Source: Paulownia fortunei (taxonomy: Eukaryota; Streptophyta; Magnoliopsida; Lamiales; Paulowniaceae). From it: 64,000 nt of DNA. This document shows positions 49,139-61,385 of this stretch, one piece after another. Position 1 is the stretch's first letter. Every line of letters starts with the position of its first letter. The translations under genes were made by a program, and so were the position numbers. A model generated the notes under the pieces. It saw nothing but the letters and a program-made list of their open reading frames with translations, was not told the DNA's origin and did no database searches. Where the stretch lies: positions 12,488,071-12,552,070 of the forward strand of contig CM033118.1 of the NCBI GenBank assembly GCA_019321725.1, read 5' to 3'.

Positions 49139-49792
49139 TTATTGATCGAGAAACAACCCTACTTTTGTACATTCAACCTCTAATCCCAAAAAGTGTTTGA
49201 GTTCTCCAAGTTCCTTCATCTGGAAATGAATTGATAAATTCTCCTTTGTCCGATGAATTTCTGTCTCATCATCACCAATTATGATTAAATCATCCACATA
49301 CACTAGCACGATAGCTAGATTTCCTCCATTGGCTTTGACAAACAAACTGGAATCTGCAGGTGTTAATGAATAATCACTTTGTATTAGAAATTCAGCAATC
49401 TTACCATACTATGCCCTGGGTGCTTGTTTCAGTCCGTAGAGTGTTTTCCGCAGCTTACACATATATTTAGGTTGATCTTGGTTCTGAAAGCCCTTTGGTC
49501 GGATTATGTAGATCTCTCGATCTAGCTCTCCATGAAGAAAAGTATTCTTCACATCCATCTGCCACAAACTCCAGTCTTTGTTGGTTGCATGCACGAGTAG
49601 AACTCGTATAGTTATAAGTTTTGCCATAAGACTAAACGTTTCATCATAGTCTAGTCCGTATTGGTGAGAGAAACCACGACCAACCAATCGAGCCTTATAC
49701 CTCTCGATTGACCCATCTGGACGATGCTTTATCTTGTAAACCCACTTACAGGATATAGGTTTCACATCTATTGACTTCGGCACCAGATTCAA
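49139..49792 (-). pseudogene. Copia element 3, reverse transcriptase
   Basis: 49,792-49,409 encodes CKWVYKIK, YKARLVGRGF, WQMDVKNTFLHGEL and [10 protein letters not shown]. 49,345-49,139 continues with the catalytic [11 protein letters not shown] intact and LGLEVE. A stop or frame change between 49,345 and 49,409 breaks the gene. Confidence 0.92.
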
Positions 49793-50486
49793 AGTCTGAT
49801 TTTGCTGAAGTGCATTGATATTTTTTCATCGTTGTCATCCACTCAAAACTCTGTGATGTTTCTTTGAACGTCTCAGGTTCTATTATAGTTGCTTCTTCAA
49901 CTATGGCTGTATTGGCATATTTGGGATTTGGCTTTCGTGTTCTTATTGATTTTCAGAGTTAAGATTGTGGAGTTGATTAATCTATTTCACTAGGCCCACT
50001 TTCTTCATTTGATTATTGATACACACCAGTTTGCCAAGGATTTTGAGTCGCTCTTTGTTCGACATCATCGCTGTCTGGATCTCCTGATTCATTCGAAATT
50101 GGTTGGAGTTGAACAGTATGCTCCCCCATCTTTTGTTGCACATTGTCTCCAAATTCTCTAAAGTCTGACAAAACTTTATTCTCTGAAGACCACCAAGAAG
50201 ATGCTTTATCGAACACTACATCTCGTGAAATGTAGCATCTTTCACTTGTTGGATCGCAACATTTCCACCCCTTTCTCTGGCTGTCGTATCCCACAAAGAT
50301 ACATCTAACAACTTTCTTGTCAAACTTATTTCATAAATGATTAGGAACAAATACATAACATACACAACCAAATATTTGAAAGTAACTAACTATAGGTTTC
50401 ATATTCCACAATTTCTCAAAGGGTGAAACAAATTCTAACCTCGGTTGAGGAAGTCTATTGATCACAAAGGCTGCAATCCTCATTGC

Positions 50487-51434
50487 TTAAGGCCAAAATT
50501 TTCTAGGTACATTCTTTTCATATATCATATTCCGACAAATTTCTGCAAAATGTCGGTTCTTTCTCTCCGCTACACCATTCTGTTGTAGGGTGTTGACACA
50601 AGTGTACTGATGATGTATTCGGTATTCCTTTAGGTATTGAGAAAATTCTCTTGAGTTATATTCTCCCCCATTGTCTGTACACAAGCAACGGATCTTCTTT
50701 TCCACTTCTCCTTCAGCTGACTCTCTAAACTCTTTAAATTTTGAGAATGTGTCAGATTTTTCTTTCATAAAGAAAACCCACACATACCTTGAGAAGTTAT
50801 CAATGAATGTCACCATGTACCGCATGTCACTAATTGATGGTTGCTTATTAGGTTCGAACACATCAGAGTGAATTAACTTTAACGGTTCTTTTGCTTTAAA
50901 CTTTGATTCCTTGTATGGTAATTGGTGAGCTTTATCATACTGGCATCCCGCACATATTGTGTCTGTTCGCACATTAAGTTGAGGGAGCCCCTTAAGCATG
51001 GACTTCTTCACCATTTCACTTAGCTTGGAATAGCTAACATGGCCCAACCTTATGTGCCATAGATCTGATTTCTCATTTTTTCTTGTCCTGTCTACATATG
51101 TAGACTCTACTGACATTACATAAACTGACTCCAATCGTCGCCCCTCCATTATTGGTGTTTCTGATATTTTAAGGTTATGATAAACCTTCACATCTTGGAG
51201 ACCAAATAAGGCATAGTGGCCTGATGATGTCAATTGAGCCACATATAGCAAGTTTTTCTTCATTCTCGGGACATGATAAATATTTTGAAGTGACACTTGG
51301 TTAGAATTATATCGAGGCGTAACTATTGTCTTGCCAATGTGAGCTATTGGTAACCTTGAGTTGTCAGCTGTCACCACCACATGACCTCCACTGTATTCGG
51401 ACAGGTTTTGCAACTTTTGTTTATCACCTGTCAT
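50487..51434 (-). pseudogene. Copia element 3, integrase
   Basis: A 315-codon open stretch shows the pre-integrase HHCC region ([24 protein letters not shown]) and the D-D-E core: Asp in LIHSDVFEP, Asp in [10 protein letters not shown] and Glu in [11 protein letters not shown]. It is the best-preserved domain of the three copia elements here. The frame closes with a stop after KFWP. Confidence 0.92.
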
Positions 51435-52117
51435 ATGATTTGAGCAGCCCGAATCTACGATACAGTCATTCTTGTAGTCAATCTGTTATGATGTTGTCAC
51501 TGTGAGAGCTAATTTTTCTTCTACTATTGCGAATAATGCTTCAATGTTCCAACAATCTTTGTTATTTTCCTTAGAACTGGAAGTAGCAGTATTACTTTCA
51601 ACATATTTTTTCTTGATCTAACAATCTTTCGCCATGTGGCCCGGCTTCCCACAGTTGTAACAATCACTATCGAACTTTCTACTATTAACGCAATTCTTTG
51701 AAGCTCCTCCAGGACAAGAGTCTCATTTTCCTTGATGAATTTTCACTTTGTCATCATCTTTTTTATATCCACTACTAGTGTGCCGCTTAAAACTGTCTTT
51801 GTTTTTGTTGGTGTAGAGCGCTTCCTCTTCACCCTTCAGCGAGACTCCTCCTATTTGCTTGGTCATAGCTTCTTGACCTACAAGTAAATTTTCAAACTTA
51901 ACAAGTGATGATTGTGTCGGCCATTCTTATACAACAGCAACAAACCCTCGATATTCGGGTCTCAAACCATGGATAATTATTCCTTTTATCCTGGTTTCCC
52001 CAATAGGAGCTGTTGAATCTAATTCTAAAATTTGCGGCATATCGATTTCACCTTATGAAAGTATTGGACAATTGTCATATCACGTTGCGCTATTGATAAC
52101 AGCTCGTTCTCAAAAAG

Positions 52118-52366
52118 TTATAGTCTTGTATCATTCTTCTTTGAAAAAAGTGTAACAAAAGTGTCATATGCTTCTTTTGGTGTTTTGGCATCCCTAATGT
52201 GCTCCAACATTTCTTCTTCAACTGTGGTCTTTAAAGCAAACATTGTTTTACCTGCTTTAATTTTCCATTTTTGCAAGATGCCATATGCATCTTCTGCCGC
52301 CGGTTGTGTAGCTTCACTACCGCGAACGACCTCCCAAAGATCTTGTCCTTGCAAGTAGGACAACAT
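52118..52366 (-). pseudogene. Copia element 3, gag fragment
   Basis: Contains the Gag helical block LWEVVRGSE..KAGKTMFALKTTVEEEMLEHIRDAKTPKEAYDTF. The zinc knuckle CWNC/CG-type sequence lies near 51,640-51,720 in another frame. Confidence 0.88.
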
Positions 52367-52650
52367 GTACGTAGATCACGTATTGTAATTTTGATTGTTG
52401 AGATTCTTGACTCCTCAAACTACTTGAAAATCTCTCATCGTGTTGGTAGAATTTCTATATTACCAAACAAGTTTTGACACTAAACTTGCAGAGCACTAAA
52501 CTCCTCATGACTCAAAGAAACTCCCTCAATGACAATCTCAAGAAATCTTTTCTAATGTGGAAGTTTAGTCAAATCTGCAACCAACCATACCTAGAATTTC
52601 AAAAGATGTGACATCCTTGCGGTCCCAGACGGCACCGCTCTGATATCAAA

Positions 52651-53030
52651 TGTTGAGAAAAATTTAGAATATATGATTCTAAATTTTATCTTTCGAAAAA
52701 AAAAATCACTCTAAAATTAAAACACAACAAAGACTTTATTAAATTTTGAGATATTACAAAAAAAAACTGTCAATTCTCACAAACATTCAAATCTAACAAG
52801 ACTACACTCTTATATATAATACTACTAGTTTTATTTTCTTTTTCACATTTTGATTATTTACAAGAGTAGGGACTTGGGTATTTATAAAAAAGAAATTAAA
52901 TATACACCACATATTTAATTAAGTTAATTAATTTTTTACCACATAAATTATAAAAACCTAATTAATTTGACTTCACATAAATTGCAATACATATAACATA
53001 ATAATTTAATTAATGAAATTGATTTTCAAC
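52651..53030 (-). repeat. Copia element 3, 5' LTR (right)
   Basis: Begins TGTTGAGAAAAATTTAG and ends GATTTTCAAC, with the final base apparently mutated. The primer-site remnant lies directly to its left. Confidence 0.88.
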
Positions 53031-54652
53031 CAAAGGTACATTGTTATTCAACCTTATGAGTTGTAATGATCTTTTTTAAGAGTTAATATGCTCTTCCCTT
53101 GGCATCTCATCTATAAAATGTTAAATGTGAGTGGCATATATATATATTATATATATATATATATATATTACTTGATTTAATATAGTTTAAGAAGTCAATT
53201 GCTGAGTAACTCAAGCTTGCCGAATTCTTTGATTCAAGTCCGATTAAGAAATTTTGAGTGGCTCATTGATAGGAGGATCACTAGGATCATAAATTATAGT
53301 TGAAAATTAGGATCATTATCGAATTCTTTTTGAGGGTTTTATTAAACTTTTATGTAAAAATAAATATAGTTTTATATTAACTATATTTCTATATAGAATA
53401 TTTAAATATATATATTTATTTTATTATTTTTTTCTATAAAATATATAAAATATTCATATATTTTACAATGAGTTTATTAAATGTATGAAATGACGTGAAA
53501 TATTAGTATGTTTGAGAACATATTTTGAAAAATAAAAATAAATTATGTTTATGATGAAAATTGCTAAACAAATATATTTTTTGAGTTTTAAGTAGTAAAA
53601 AAATAAATAAATTTTTTAAATGTAAACAAGATCAAATAATCTTTATTTTATCTATTTTCATTAAAAATACTATTTATTCTCATTTTCGAAATTTATTTTT
53701 AAATTTACTAGAAATCCACATATTTTCGTTTACCTATAAAAATTATATTTTTTAATCTATTAATATTTTATTTTTTTTCATTCAAAACATCATAAAATAA
53801 ATATATTTTATTTTTAAATTTTATATAATTTACCTAAATATAAAATTAATTTAATAATTTATATAAAAATATAACTATTCAAATATATTTTTATTTATAT
53901 ACAAAAATTTAATAAAAAAATTTTAACCCCAAAAATGTAAAAAATATAGAAATGGGTTTGAAAATGAAAATTAACGGGCACATATTTCTGAATTCTTTTA
54001 CTGAAGTACAAGGATCTAAAGGATGAATTGACAGCTATATATAGCTCTATAAAATTTATGAATGAAAAGAGTAACTTTCACGAAATACAAAGTGGGCTAT
54101 AATTACTGATTTGCAGGCATAATTGCAACTCCTTGTCTCCCAACAATTATTATGTTTTTTATTTCATTATAAATAAATATTATTTTTTTATTTCTCTATT
54201 GTCATTCTTGAGGGTTATTATTAAAAATGAAAAACTTTTAATTTTCACTGGCACTTAAAACTTTAATTCTGATCAAATAATTTTTTTTCAACTTTGAAAC
54301 GGATAAGTTTGTCATAAACTTTCATGGACAACTAAATATCAAGAATAATTAATATGCAAAAAAAAAAAAAAAAGGAATATACAGATTTTTATGGATTGAC
54401 CAAGTTGGAGGAAAAAGGAGCAGTAACTTTATCGAGAAACAAAAGGTTGGCAGTAATTACTTTTTTGGCCGCTGTTATATAATTAGTCTGTAATTTATTT
54501 TTGACCGTTAGAAAGGCAATGCACCCATAGATCGCCACATCAACATTTGGCCTTTTACCTGCCCACAAAGTATTGAGACTCTGTAAAAAAAAACTGTATT
54601 TTGCAGCCTCCAAGCAGAAAAATTTACAGCCCTATTTGGTTTGTCAGGTGAA

Positions 54653-56112
54653 ATGGAAGGAAAAATTGCAATGGCAAGGCATTTTTTCAAGGTCATGATG
54701 CCTGGTTTTCAGGAAAAATTGGTGAGTCTTCATGTTTTTTTTTTGTTTTTTTGTTTTTATCTGAATATGGTATTCTTGAAAGCATTTAAACAACGTTGTG
54801 TTGTTCTTATCCACTTCTTGGCTTCTTCTAGGTCAATTTCTTAATTTCTTGATATGATAAAACCTACTAAACTATGAATTTAGTTCGTAGGATAGAAATT
54901 AATTTAGCCAATATATTGGTAAATCTTTTAAAAGATAGTAATTTCTCATTTACTATGAGTTATGCTTGAATCATACTGGAATAATGCTATTATTTCTCAT
55001 GTGGGGTGTCTGAGAAATGGAAAATGGAAGACTGGGAAGGGAAAGTTGAGGGAGAAAATTATGCTTTGAAAAACATGGCCTAGTCTTGATTTATACACAG
55101 TTATGTACAGTATATTTCATCAGATCAGTATATATTATTAATTTTTCTTCCTTGAAGATGACTTTTTGTCCTCATTTACCTCTGCTCTAGTTTAACCATC
55201 CACTCCACCAAGAAACACAGCCCAAATATGACTACGTTTCTCGTTTTGCTTCTACAGAACCTGCCACCAGCTCTTTCTGAGACGCTAAAAGAAGAGAAAT
55301 CAGAACTGGCGATCTTAAAAAGTCGTAAAGGGATGTGGAAGATCAATGTGTGCAGAAACAGTGAAGGTCTGATCTGTTTCAAAGATGGATGGCCTCAATT
55401 TGCCCATCACCATGGCCTGAGTATTGGAGATTTTGTTTTGTTTGAACACACTGGTGACTTGCACTTCAATGCTTTCGTCTTTGATCGGACTGCGTGTGAA
55501 AAAGAGTTTCTTATTGAGTTGAAGAAAGAGCATGAAGAGGCACCTGAAGCAGTAAATCCCAATTACCATCCAAGAAACACCAAGAGTAATTTCTTTCTCT
55601 ATCATATCATATGAGTTTTTAGCAGAAAATTAAGGTAACTTGGATGAATTGTAGGAGAACCAGACAAGGAATCAGTTAAATCATACCACAGCGAAAACCC
55701 ACATTTTATCTTGACAATGAAACCTCATCATGCTCACAAAGATGCCAAAGTGGTGAGTTTATCAGCCAAATTCACCAGATATGATCTTGCTAATCTGAAT
55801 GTGTTCACGCAAGTAATGCTTATACTGTTTGCCTTGTAATTTCAGACCATCCCAGCAGAATTTTTGAGGTTAAATAAGCTCGGGCAGAAGTCAAGTTTAA
55901 TTTTAAGAGATCCTCGTAGAAGAGCATGGCCAGTGAGACTTTTGGTGCAGAAAACTGGTCACTTCCGCCTTAGAATGGACAGAGGTTGGCATGATTTTTA
56001 TGTGTCCAATGAGCTCAAGGATGGAGATGTTTGTCTTTTTGACCTCAATCCCCATTCGCTACAATCCACAACTGTTTTAATGGATGTGCAGATTTTTCCT
56101 GCCCCCCTCTAA
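54653..56112 (+). CDS. REM-type transcription factor with two B3 domains, four exons
   Basis: Nuclear DNA-binding protein of the plant B3 superfamily, REM group (often expressed in reproductive meristems). Exons 54,653-54,721, 55,258-55,585, 55,655-55,752 and 55,846-56,112 join in frame with GT..AG introns to give 253 residues. The first B3 domain spans about residues 7-105 (HFFKVMMPGF; GLICFKDGWPQF; GDFVLFEHTGDLHF; ACEKEF). After a charged linker the second spans about 166-250 (IPAEFLR; WPVRLL; GWHDFYVSNELKDGDVCLFDL). No lesion is visible, unlike the unit A copy. The start is the first ATG of the conserved MEGK block; the 23-residue first exon is short. DNA target and role cannot be read from sequence. 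Confidence 0.88.
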
Positions 56113-57505
56113 GACACATCGATCCTCTAAGCTCTTAACTGATGTTCATGCAGGAATTTTGCTCCATGTATCTGCGAGTCCCCTTTTGATGCTAGTTGGT
56201 AGGAAGAACTGTATTCAGCTTTTGTTACTCGATCTTCTTGATTTGTCTTGTCTTATTCGAGTATTTTTGTGAATTGCATCGTATTCTTACTTTGGTTTAC
56301 ATTGTGGATTGATTTGTCTTGTCTTATTCGAGTATTTTTGTGAATTGAATCATATCCTTACTTTGGTTTACATTGTGGATAATACTCCGCTCTTTTTGGG
56401 AAATTTTCTTGGTCCTTTTCCTACTTGCATATCAGAGAGTTTGAACTCGATACTGAAAGCATTTGGTCTCGCTCCTGTAGTGTGAAACTGACAATGCTGC
56501 TTAAGTTAATTTGCAATAAAACGGAACCTAGTCTTATTGCCAAGGCGATTTTTTGAACTTTGAAGCCAAGGAATCAGACAAAACATGCTGAAAGCATGTT
56601 GAGCTGGACAAACATAGCATGAAGATAAACTGATTTCACCACAAAATTTGAAAGAAAATGCAGCACATTTCTAGATTTAAGAATCCCACGAGGACAATGC
56701 TTGTGCCTTTAAAGCTAAAATTGTATTAGCAAAATTAGGGTGAAGGGAGTGGAAGAGAAACAAGCGAGGGCGGAAAAACACCAAAGTGCCTGCAGAACAT
56801 ATTCTTGCTGTGCCGCAGTCTGTGATCAAGTGCCCCTATCGAATCCTTTTTCATATAATACATCATTGCACTGGAATATAAGTAACAATTGTTTAATTTA
56901 TCAACTATTAACAATCAAATCAAATCAATTACTATAGAAGTAGACCACCATAGTAGTTATGGCAAATTGTGCAAAGATCCTTTCGTTACTCAACTGTTAG
57001 AAATTCATCATTATAAGGGCACCAAAACATAAACTTACTAGTTTCATAGATGGGATGCACTTCACAAAACATAACATCCTCTTTCTTCTAGCATGGCTCT
57101 GGCTAACTCTTGCTGAGCAAGTTACAAGATTGGCTGTGCATGCTTCAAATCTGTTATCCTGTTTTCATCAAAGAATTGGGCCAAACCGAGAAGTACAAAA
57201 CCAATTCCTTCATACGAGAGAAGCTAACAAAACATTCAAGAAAAAATATCTCAACTCCAGAAATGAAGTGGAAGTATTTTATGTTCCACATTCAGCCTTG
57301 TAATAATTGTGGAAAACAGGGCATATATCAAAGGAAAATAGGTTAAAGAAGGAATTCGCTTAGCATTACACAGTTCCCTTTCATAACAAATCAAGGAATA
57401 ATATAAATTAACAGTGTAATATTATTTTCTAGACATGCAAAACTCGCTTCTGTGAATTGCAAATTCACAGGAAGATTCATTAGGGTAGACCATCATCATC
57501 TATTT
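56113..57505. other. Intergenic between REM/B3 and TOM5 genes
   Basis: Contains the 3' region of the B3 gene with a 71-bp tandem duplication (56,240-56,381) and, towards 57,300-57,505, the probable 3'UTR of TOM5 on the minus strand. Small open frames at 56,740-56,937 and 57,055-57,346 have no recognisable similarity. Confidence 0.5.
56240..56381. repeat. Two-copy direct repeat, 71-bp period, 3' of the B3 gene
   Basis: GATTTGTCTTGTCTTATTCG starts at 56,240 and again at 56,311. Both copies continue through ACTTTGGTTTACATTGTGGAT with three or so substitutions. Confidence 0.9.
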
Positions 57506-58502
57506 TCATATGGCCATCATATCACCATACTGGCGCATTAAGACAATGGAGCCGGCAAAGAGCCCTACTGCACGGAGTAATTTCTGCAGTAAAAGAAAAA
57601 GGAATGAGAAAAGGCTTTGCCAGGGAAAAAAAGAGTAAACAAAGCAGCAAGGAGCAGAGTCATTAACAGTAAAAAAAATAAATCGACTGAGTTAAATCTA
57701 TTGTTAAAGGAGCACTAATTTTCTGATTTTTCGAATCACACAAAAAAAAAAAAATCAATTAATCAATCAATACTTATTATAAGCAGAATGTTGCGTGTTA
57801 ATAGCTTGAAAGACACCAACCATTTGACACCATAAAATATAAGATTAACACTACCTTGTTAATGTGAAAAATAGAAAGTGAAACCTAAATGAGAGATTTA
57901 AAAAGGGATAAAAATGAGAGCAAAAACATTTGCATCACTCGACTCAATCCAACACAAACTGAGCATTCTTTCCCATCGCTAACATCTACACCACATAAAT
58001 GAGGAGCAAAAAGACATTTTACTGTAATATAATAACAAACTAATTGATACATTAAGTTCTCAAAAAAATAAAAAAGGGGGCCAATCTCTAGTTATTTTCT
58101 CTCACCCAAAGATGAACGTTGGGAACAATGGCTTTTGGCTTTACATTGGCAACATTAAGAATATCTTCCAAAATGAAAAATTCGGTCTTGAAGCACACAT
58201 GATTTTGTCAGCAATAAGCAATAACATTGGGAACAATGGCTTCAAATCTAAAACCCTAATTGAACTCACAAAAAAAAGAAAAAATGGAATCCGATTCACT
58301 GAGCAAAGATAATACTTACTACCTCCAAATATTGACAAAAATAAAAAATAAAAAAGGCAGAATAATAGTCAACAAGGAAAAAGAAGCAAATCAGATAAAA
58401 TGAATATATAAATACCATGTTGAGATCCCATTTCTCAGGGTCGTGGAACTGAGAGTGCCAAAAAGCTTTGATATTTTCCACTGATATCAATCTATCCGCC
58501 AT
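57506..58502 (-). CDS. TOM5: Mitochondrial import receptor subunit TOM5 homologue, two exons
   Basis: Small tail-anchored subunit of the mitochondrial outer-membrane TOM translocase. On the minus strand exon 1 is 58,502-58,416 (29 codons, starting MADRLISVENIKAFWHSQFH) and exon 2 is 57,583-57,506 (25 codons plus TGA). Splicing is phase 0 with a GT donor after AACATG and an acceptor CTGCAG. The 54-residue product has the plant TOM5 layout: a short charged N-terminus with FWHSQ..D..KW and a single membrane segment KLLRAVGLFAGSIVLMRQYGD ending MMAI. Plant TOM5 proteins are about this length. The neighbouring DUF1118 gene is divergently transcribed, 1.85 kb away. Confidence 0.92.
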
Positions 58503-60206
58503 TAAAACCTTTTTTTCTTCTTCTTTTAGAGATAGAAAACAAGGAGTGGGTGCTTTAATCCGTGTGTGGACAGGTATAATTTTTTCCCTTTTTTTTTTGG
58601 GGGGGGGGGGGGGCGTGTGTAGGGTGTGAAGCAACTATAAAGGGTATTCTGGGTATTCTTAAGTAGCCCATCACCCCTTCGCCTTGGATGTTGATAATTG
58701 GGAGACTTTGGGGTGGGTGTGAAATTAAATGAGTTATGTACATGGATGGATTGGATTTGAATCATTTTATTATTTTAAAATATTAAAAAAAAAAATTAAA
58801 GTATATTATATATATTTATATAATATATTTAAAAAATAAAAAATTAAATAAGATGAAATGAATTTACCAACAAAACTCAAAATTTTCTCCAATCTATTTA
58901 TGATACCAATGTGCAATTGGGGCATAGTATAGGGGTAATTTTGGAAATAAGAAAGACCACCTATGCTTTTCAAAACTATATATATATATATATATATAGT
59001 ATAGGGGTAATTTTGGAAATAAGAAAGACCACCTATGCTTTTCAAAACTATATATATATATATATATAATATATATATATATATATTTGTCCATTTTTTA
59101 CAGTAAGAGAAATAGGATACCGAAAAGAAATCAAATAAAAAAAGTTTCTTATTTCCCATTTTAGTCGAAGCAGTGAACTTTTTTCTATTCTTTTTTGCGC
59201 TACAAGATTGGGTTTAATTAATTCACGAATATGTTATTTTCCCATAATTTTTGTACATATCAACATTTGATAAAAACTTTGTACGATCTTGTAAGCGTTT
59301 TGATGAAATATAAAATAACACATTGAAAAATCTGTTTATTTAAGGGCTGATCAAGTAATTTGTGAAAGCAGGACACCAATTACAAGAATTGCAGTGTTAA
59401 AATACTAAACAAAGTTACAAAAAATTTAAGTATTAATTCGATTGAAAACTTAAAGTGGACAATAGTTAATTTAGTTTATGTAGCAACTTTGAAACTTCAA
59501 GAATGGACGCTTCAATTATTTCCAAAATTTCTCCATCAACATTGAATTCGCAATTAGTATGTGACAATGAAAGTGAATTATAATTTATATTTATTAATAA
59601 TTACTTCACATGGAAAAAGAATATCAATTAAATTATTTTTTACATTAAGATATCAATATTAAATCAAGCAATCAATTGCTTAAAAAAATACTAGTCAAAA
59701 TATCTATACATATATAAAACTTGAATTTTGAATTCGAGTTTTGAAATTTCAACTCTACCACTTACATAATGCATTATTAATAAATTATTTCACTTGGATA
59801 ATATTATTTTCATATTAAATCAAGCTTAATGGCCTTTAGATGTATTAAGTTTTAAAAAAAGATGACTTTTTTTGGTAATATGGAAATTTGAGTTAACAAC
59901 ATCTTGATTATCATTATTGGACTGAAATACACTAATTGTGCTAATCAAGATTCCTCCATAAAACCTTGTTTGAACTTTTTATTATTATTTAATATATAAT
60001 TTTTTAGATTCAATGCTAACACATTTCGATAATTTAAAAGTTAGTTTGAAAATAAGAATAAATTCGAACTCAATTTATATTTAATATAATTTAATTTAAA
60101 TTTTATTCAAATTTAATTTGATTACAATCAAATTATGTTTAACAAACATCAAGAAATTTAATCATTTAATACTGAAAGAGCAGCATATTGTCCAAGCAAG
60201 TGATGC
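58503..60206. other. Shared upstream region of TOM5 and the RIQ-like gene
   Basis: Divergent intergenic region. It carries a 15-G run (58,599-58,613), a 72-bp duplication with (TA)n spacers (58,926-59,086), and about 1.1 kb of A+T-rich sequence without a recognised gene. Open frames here are low-complexity. Confidence 0.6.
58926..59086. repeat. Two-copy 72-bp repeat joined by TA microsatellites
   Basis: AGTATAGGGGTAATTTTGG begins at 58,926 and 58,998. Each copy runs through CACCTATGCTTTTCAAAAC into (TA)n; a further TA run extends to about 59,086. Confidence 0.9.
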
Positions 60207-60212
60207 CACGTG
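60207..60212 (+). promoter_or_regulatory. G-box of the RIQ-like gene promoter
   Basis: CACGTG in the context GCCACGTGGG lies about 140 bp before the start codon. G-boxes bind bZIP/bHLH factors and are frequent in light-regulated photosynthesis genes, in keeping with the product. The functional role is inferred. Confidence 0.5.
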
Positions 60213-60349
60213 GGAAAAAAAAAATAAAAACAATAACTCCGTGAGAAATATTTTGGTCCACTCAAAATGATAACCATGCTCTTGTATGGTGATTCTTTGT
60301 GCTGTGCAGTGCTCACCATCCAAACAAAGTAAAGAAAAGAGAGGTGAGG

Positions 60350-61385
60350 ATGGCTATGGCCGCAAAAGCATATTCACCTCTTCTGATCCGATCCATGGCT
60401 GCCCAGAAGCCCATTCCTTCTGCTACCAAAACTGTCAGCTCTAAAAAGGTAAATTTGCTTCCTTCAATCTCCCTCTCAATTATTTGCTTCTTGATTCTAT
60501 ACATGTACATACCCTCATATTTGTCTGTCATTGTGTGTGTGTGTGTGTGAGGTAAAAACCAGCAAGGGATTGTTATTTTACTAATAGAAGTCACAAGGGT
60601 GGTGGGATGGGGTGGGGTGGTGTGGTGGAGGTTATGTGATGTGGACAACCTCCAAGAATGGGTTGAAATTGCTGCTGCACTTAGTACACTATATGAATGC
60701 ATTTTGTACAATTTGCACCAAAATGAGACATTTGGCATTAAATTATGCAACAAGTTCGAGCGCTGGATGTAATATGAATTCAACAGAAATCGCCTATCCT
60801 TCGTCCACATTAGTATAATCTGTTTCTGTATTTCCTTTCTCTCTTTGTTTCTCTATTGCACTATGTTTCTCTTTACCTGTTTTCTTCTTTGCTGTGCAAT
60901 GAGTTTCAACCAATAGAAGTCCTCTATAAACGTTCCAAAAACTCTTTGTTCCAATATAGAGTACAACTGTATTCCCTCTTGGGGAGCCAGGCCCTAGAGT
61001 AGGATATTCAGCATCTGCGCCGCCAGTGAAGCTGTTAACACGGGTGGAGCAGTTGCGCCTCCTCAGCAAGGCCGAGAAAGCCGGCCTACTATCGGCAGCT
61101 GAGAAATTCGGGTTGTCACTGTCCACAATAGAGAAGCTTGGCCTCCTCTCTAAAGCAGAAGAGTTGGGGGTCCTTTCAGCAGCTACGGATCCCGGAACCC
61201 CTTCAACTCTTCTGAGCCTGAGCTTGGTTTTGCTGGTTTTGGGACCTGCTTGTGTGTTTTTGGTGCCAGAAGACTACCCTTGGGAAATAGGTTTGCAGGT
61301 TGTGGTTGCTCTGCTTTCTGTAGTTGGTGGCTCTGCTGCTTTTGCTGCATCAAATCTTGTATCCAATTTGCAGAAATCAAATTAA
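60350..61385 (+). CDS. RIQ1/RIQ2-like thylakoid membrane protein (DUF1118), two exons
   Basis: Chloroplast protein of the DUF1118 family. Arabidopsis members RIQ1 and RIQ2 influence grana stacking, LHCII organisation and non-photochemical quenching. Exon 1 is 60,350-60,448 and exon 2 is 60,960-61,385, joined in phase 0 (AAAAAG|GT, ATATAG|A) to give 174 residues. The N-terminus is Ser/Ala/Lys-rich like a transit peptide. The middle has the typical repeat-like amphipathic series [35 protein letters not shown] and KAEELGVLS. Two membrane segments follow ([18 protein letters not shown] and [18 protein letters not shown]). The adjacent TOM5 gene supports orthology to the At5g08050 (RIQ1) side, but protein comparison with both paralogues is needed. 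Confidence 0.9.

Larger units (their letters stand above)
47938..53030 (-). mobile_element. Copia element 3 (minus strand) in duplication unit B
   Basis: A 5.1-kb Ty1/copia element with LTRs at about 47,938-48,346 and 52,651-53,030. It has a primer-site remnant (GATATCAGAGC on the minus strand beside the right LTR) and a polypurine tract TTGAGGGGGAG beside the left LTR. Reading leftwards it has gag, zinc knuckle, integrase, RT and RNase H, broken by stops and small frameshifts. The outer end of the left LTR is eroded and no clean target duplication remains. LTR divergence is clearly greater than in copia element 2. Confidence 0.92.
47252..55725. repeat. Tandem segmental duplication, unit B
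   Basis: Second copy of the 41,016-45,730 segment. It begins TGTAATGTAGCCTGATTCTGG, matching the RPL36A 3' flank, and includes the intact REM/B3 gene. It is interrupted by copia element 3 (47,938-53,030). The 47,252-47,937 piece holds no gene and has a (TA)n run at 47,812-47,837; 53,035-54,490 is A+T-rich and noncoding. Confidence 0.8.

Noticed and set aside
58296..58634. 112-residue minus-strand protein overlapping TOM5
   Set aside because: Only the 29 codons 58,502-58,416 are TOM5-like. The rest is intron read-through downstream and low-complexity upstream sequence.
60612..60818. Open frame between the two RIQ-like exons
   Set aside because: It lies in the intron of the RIQ-like gene and shows no similarity to a known protein.
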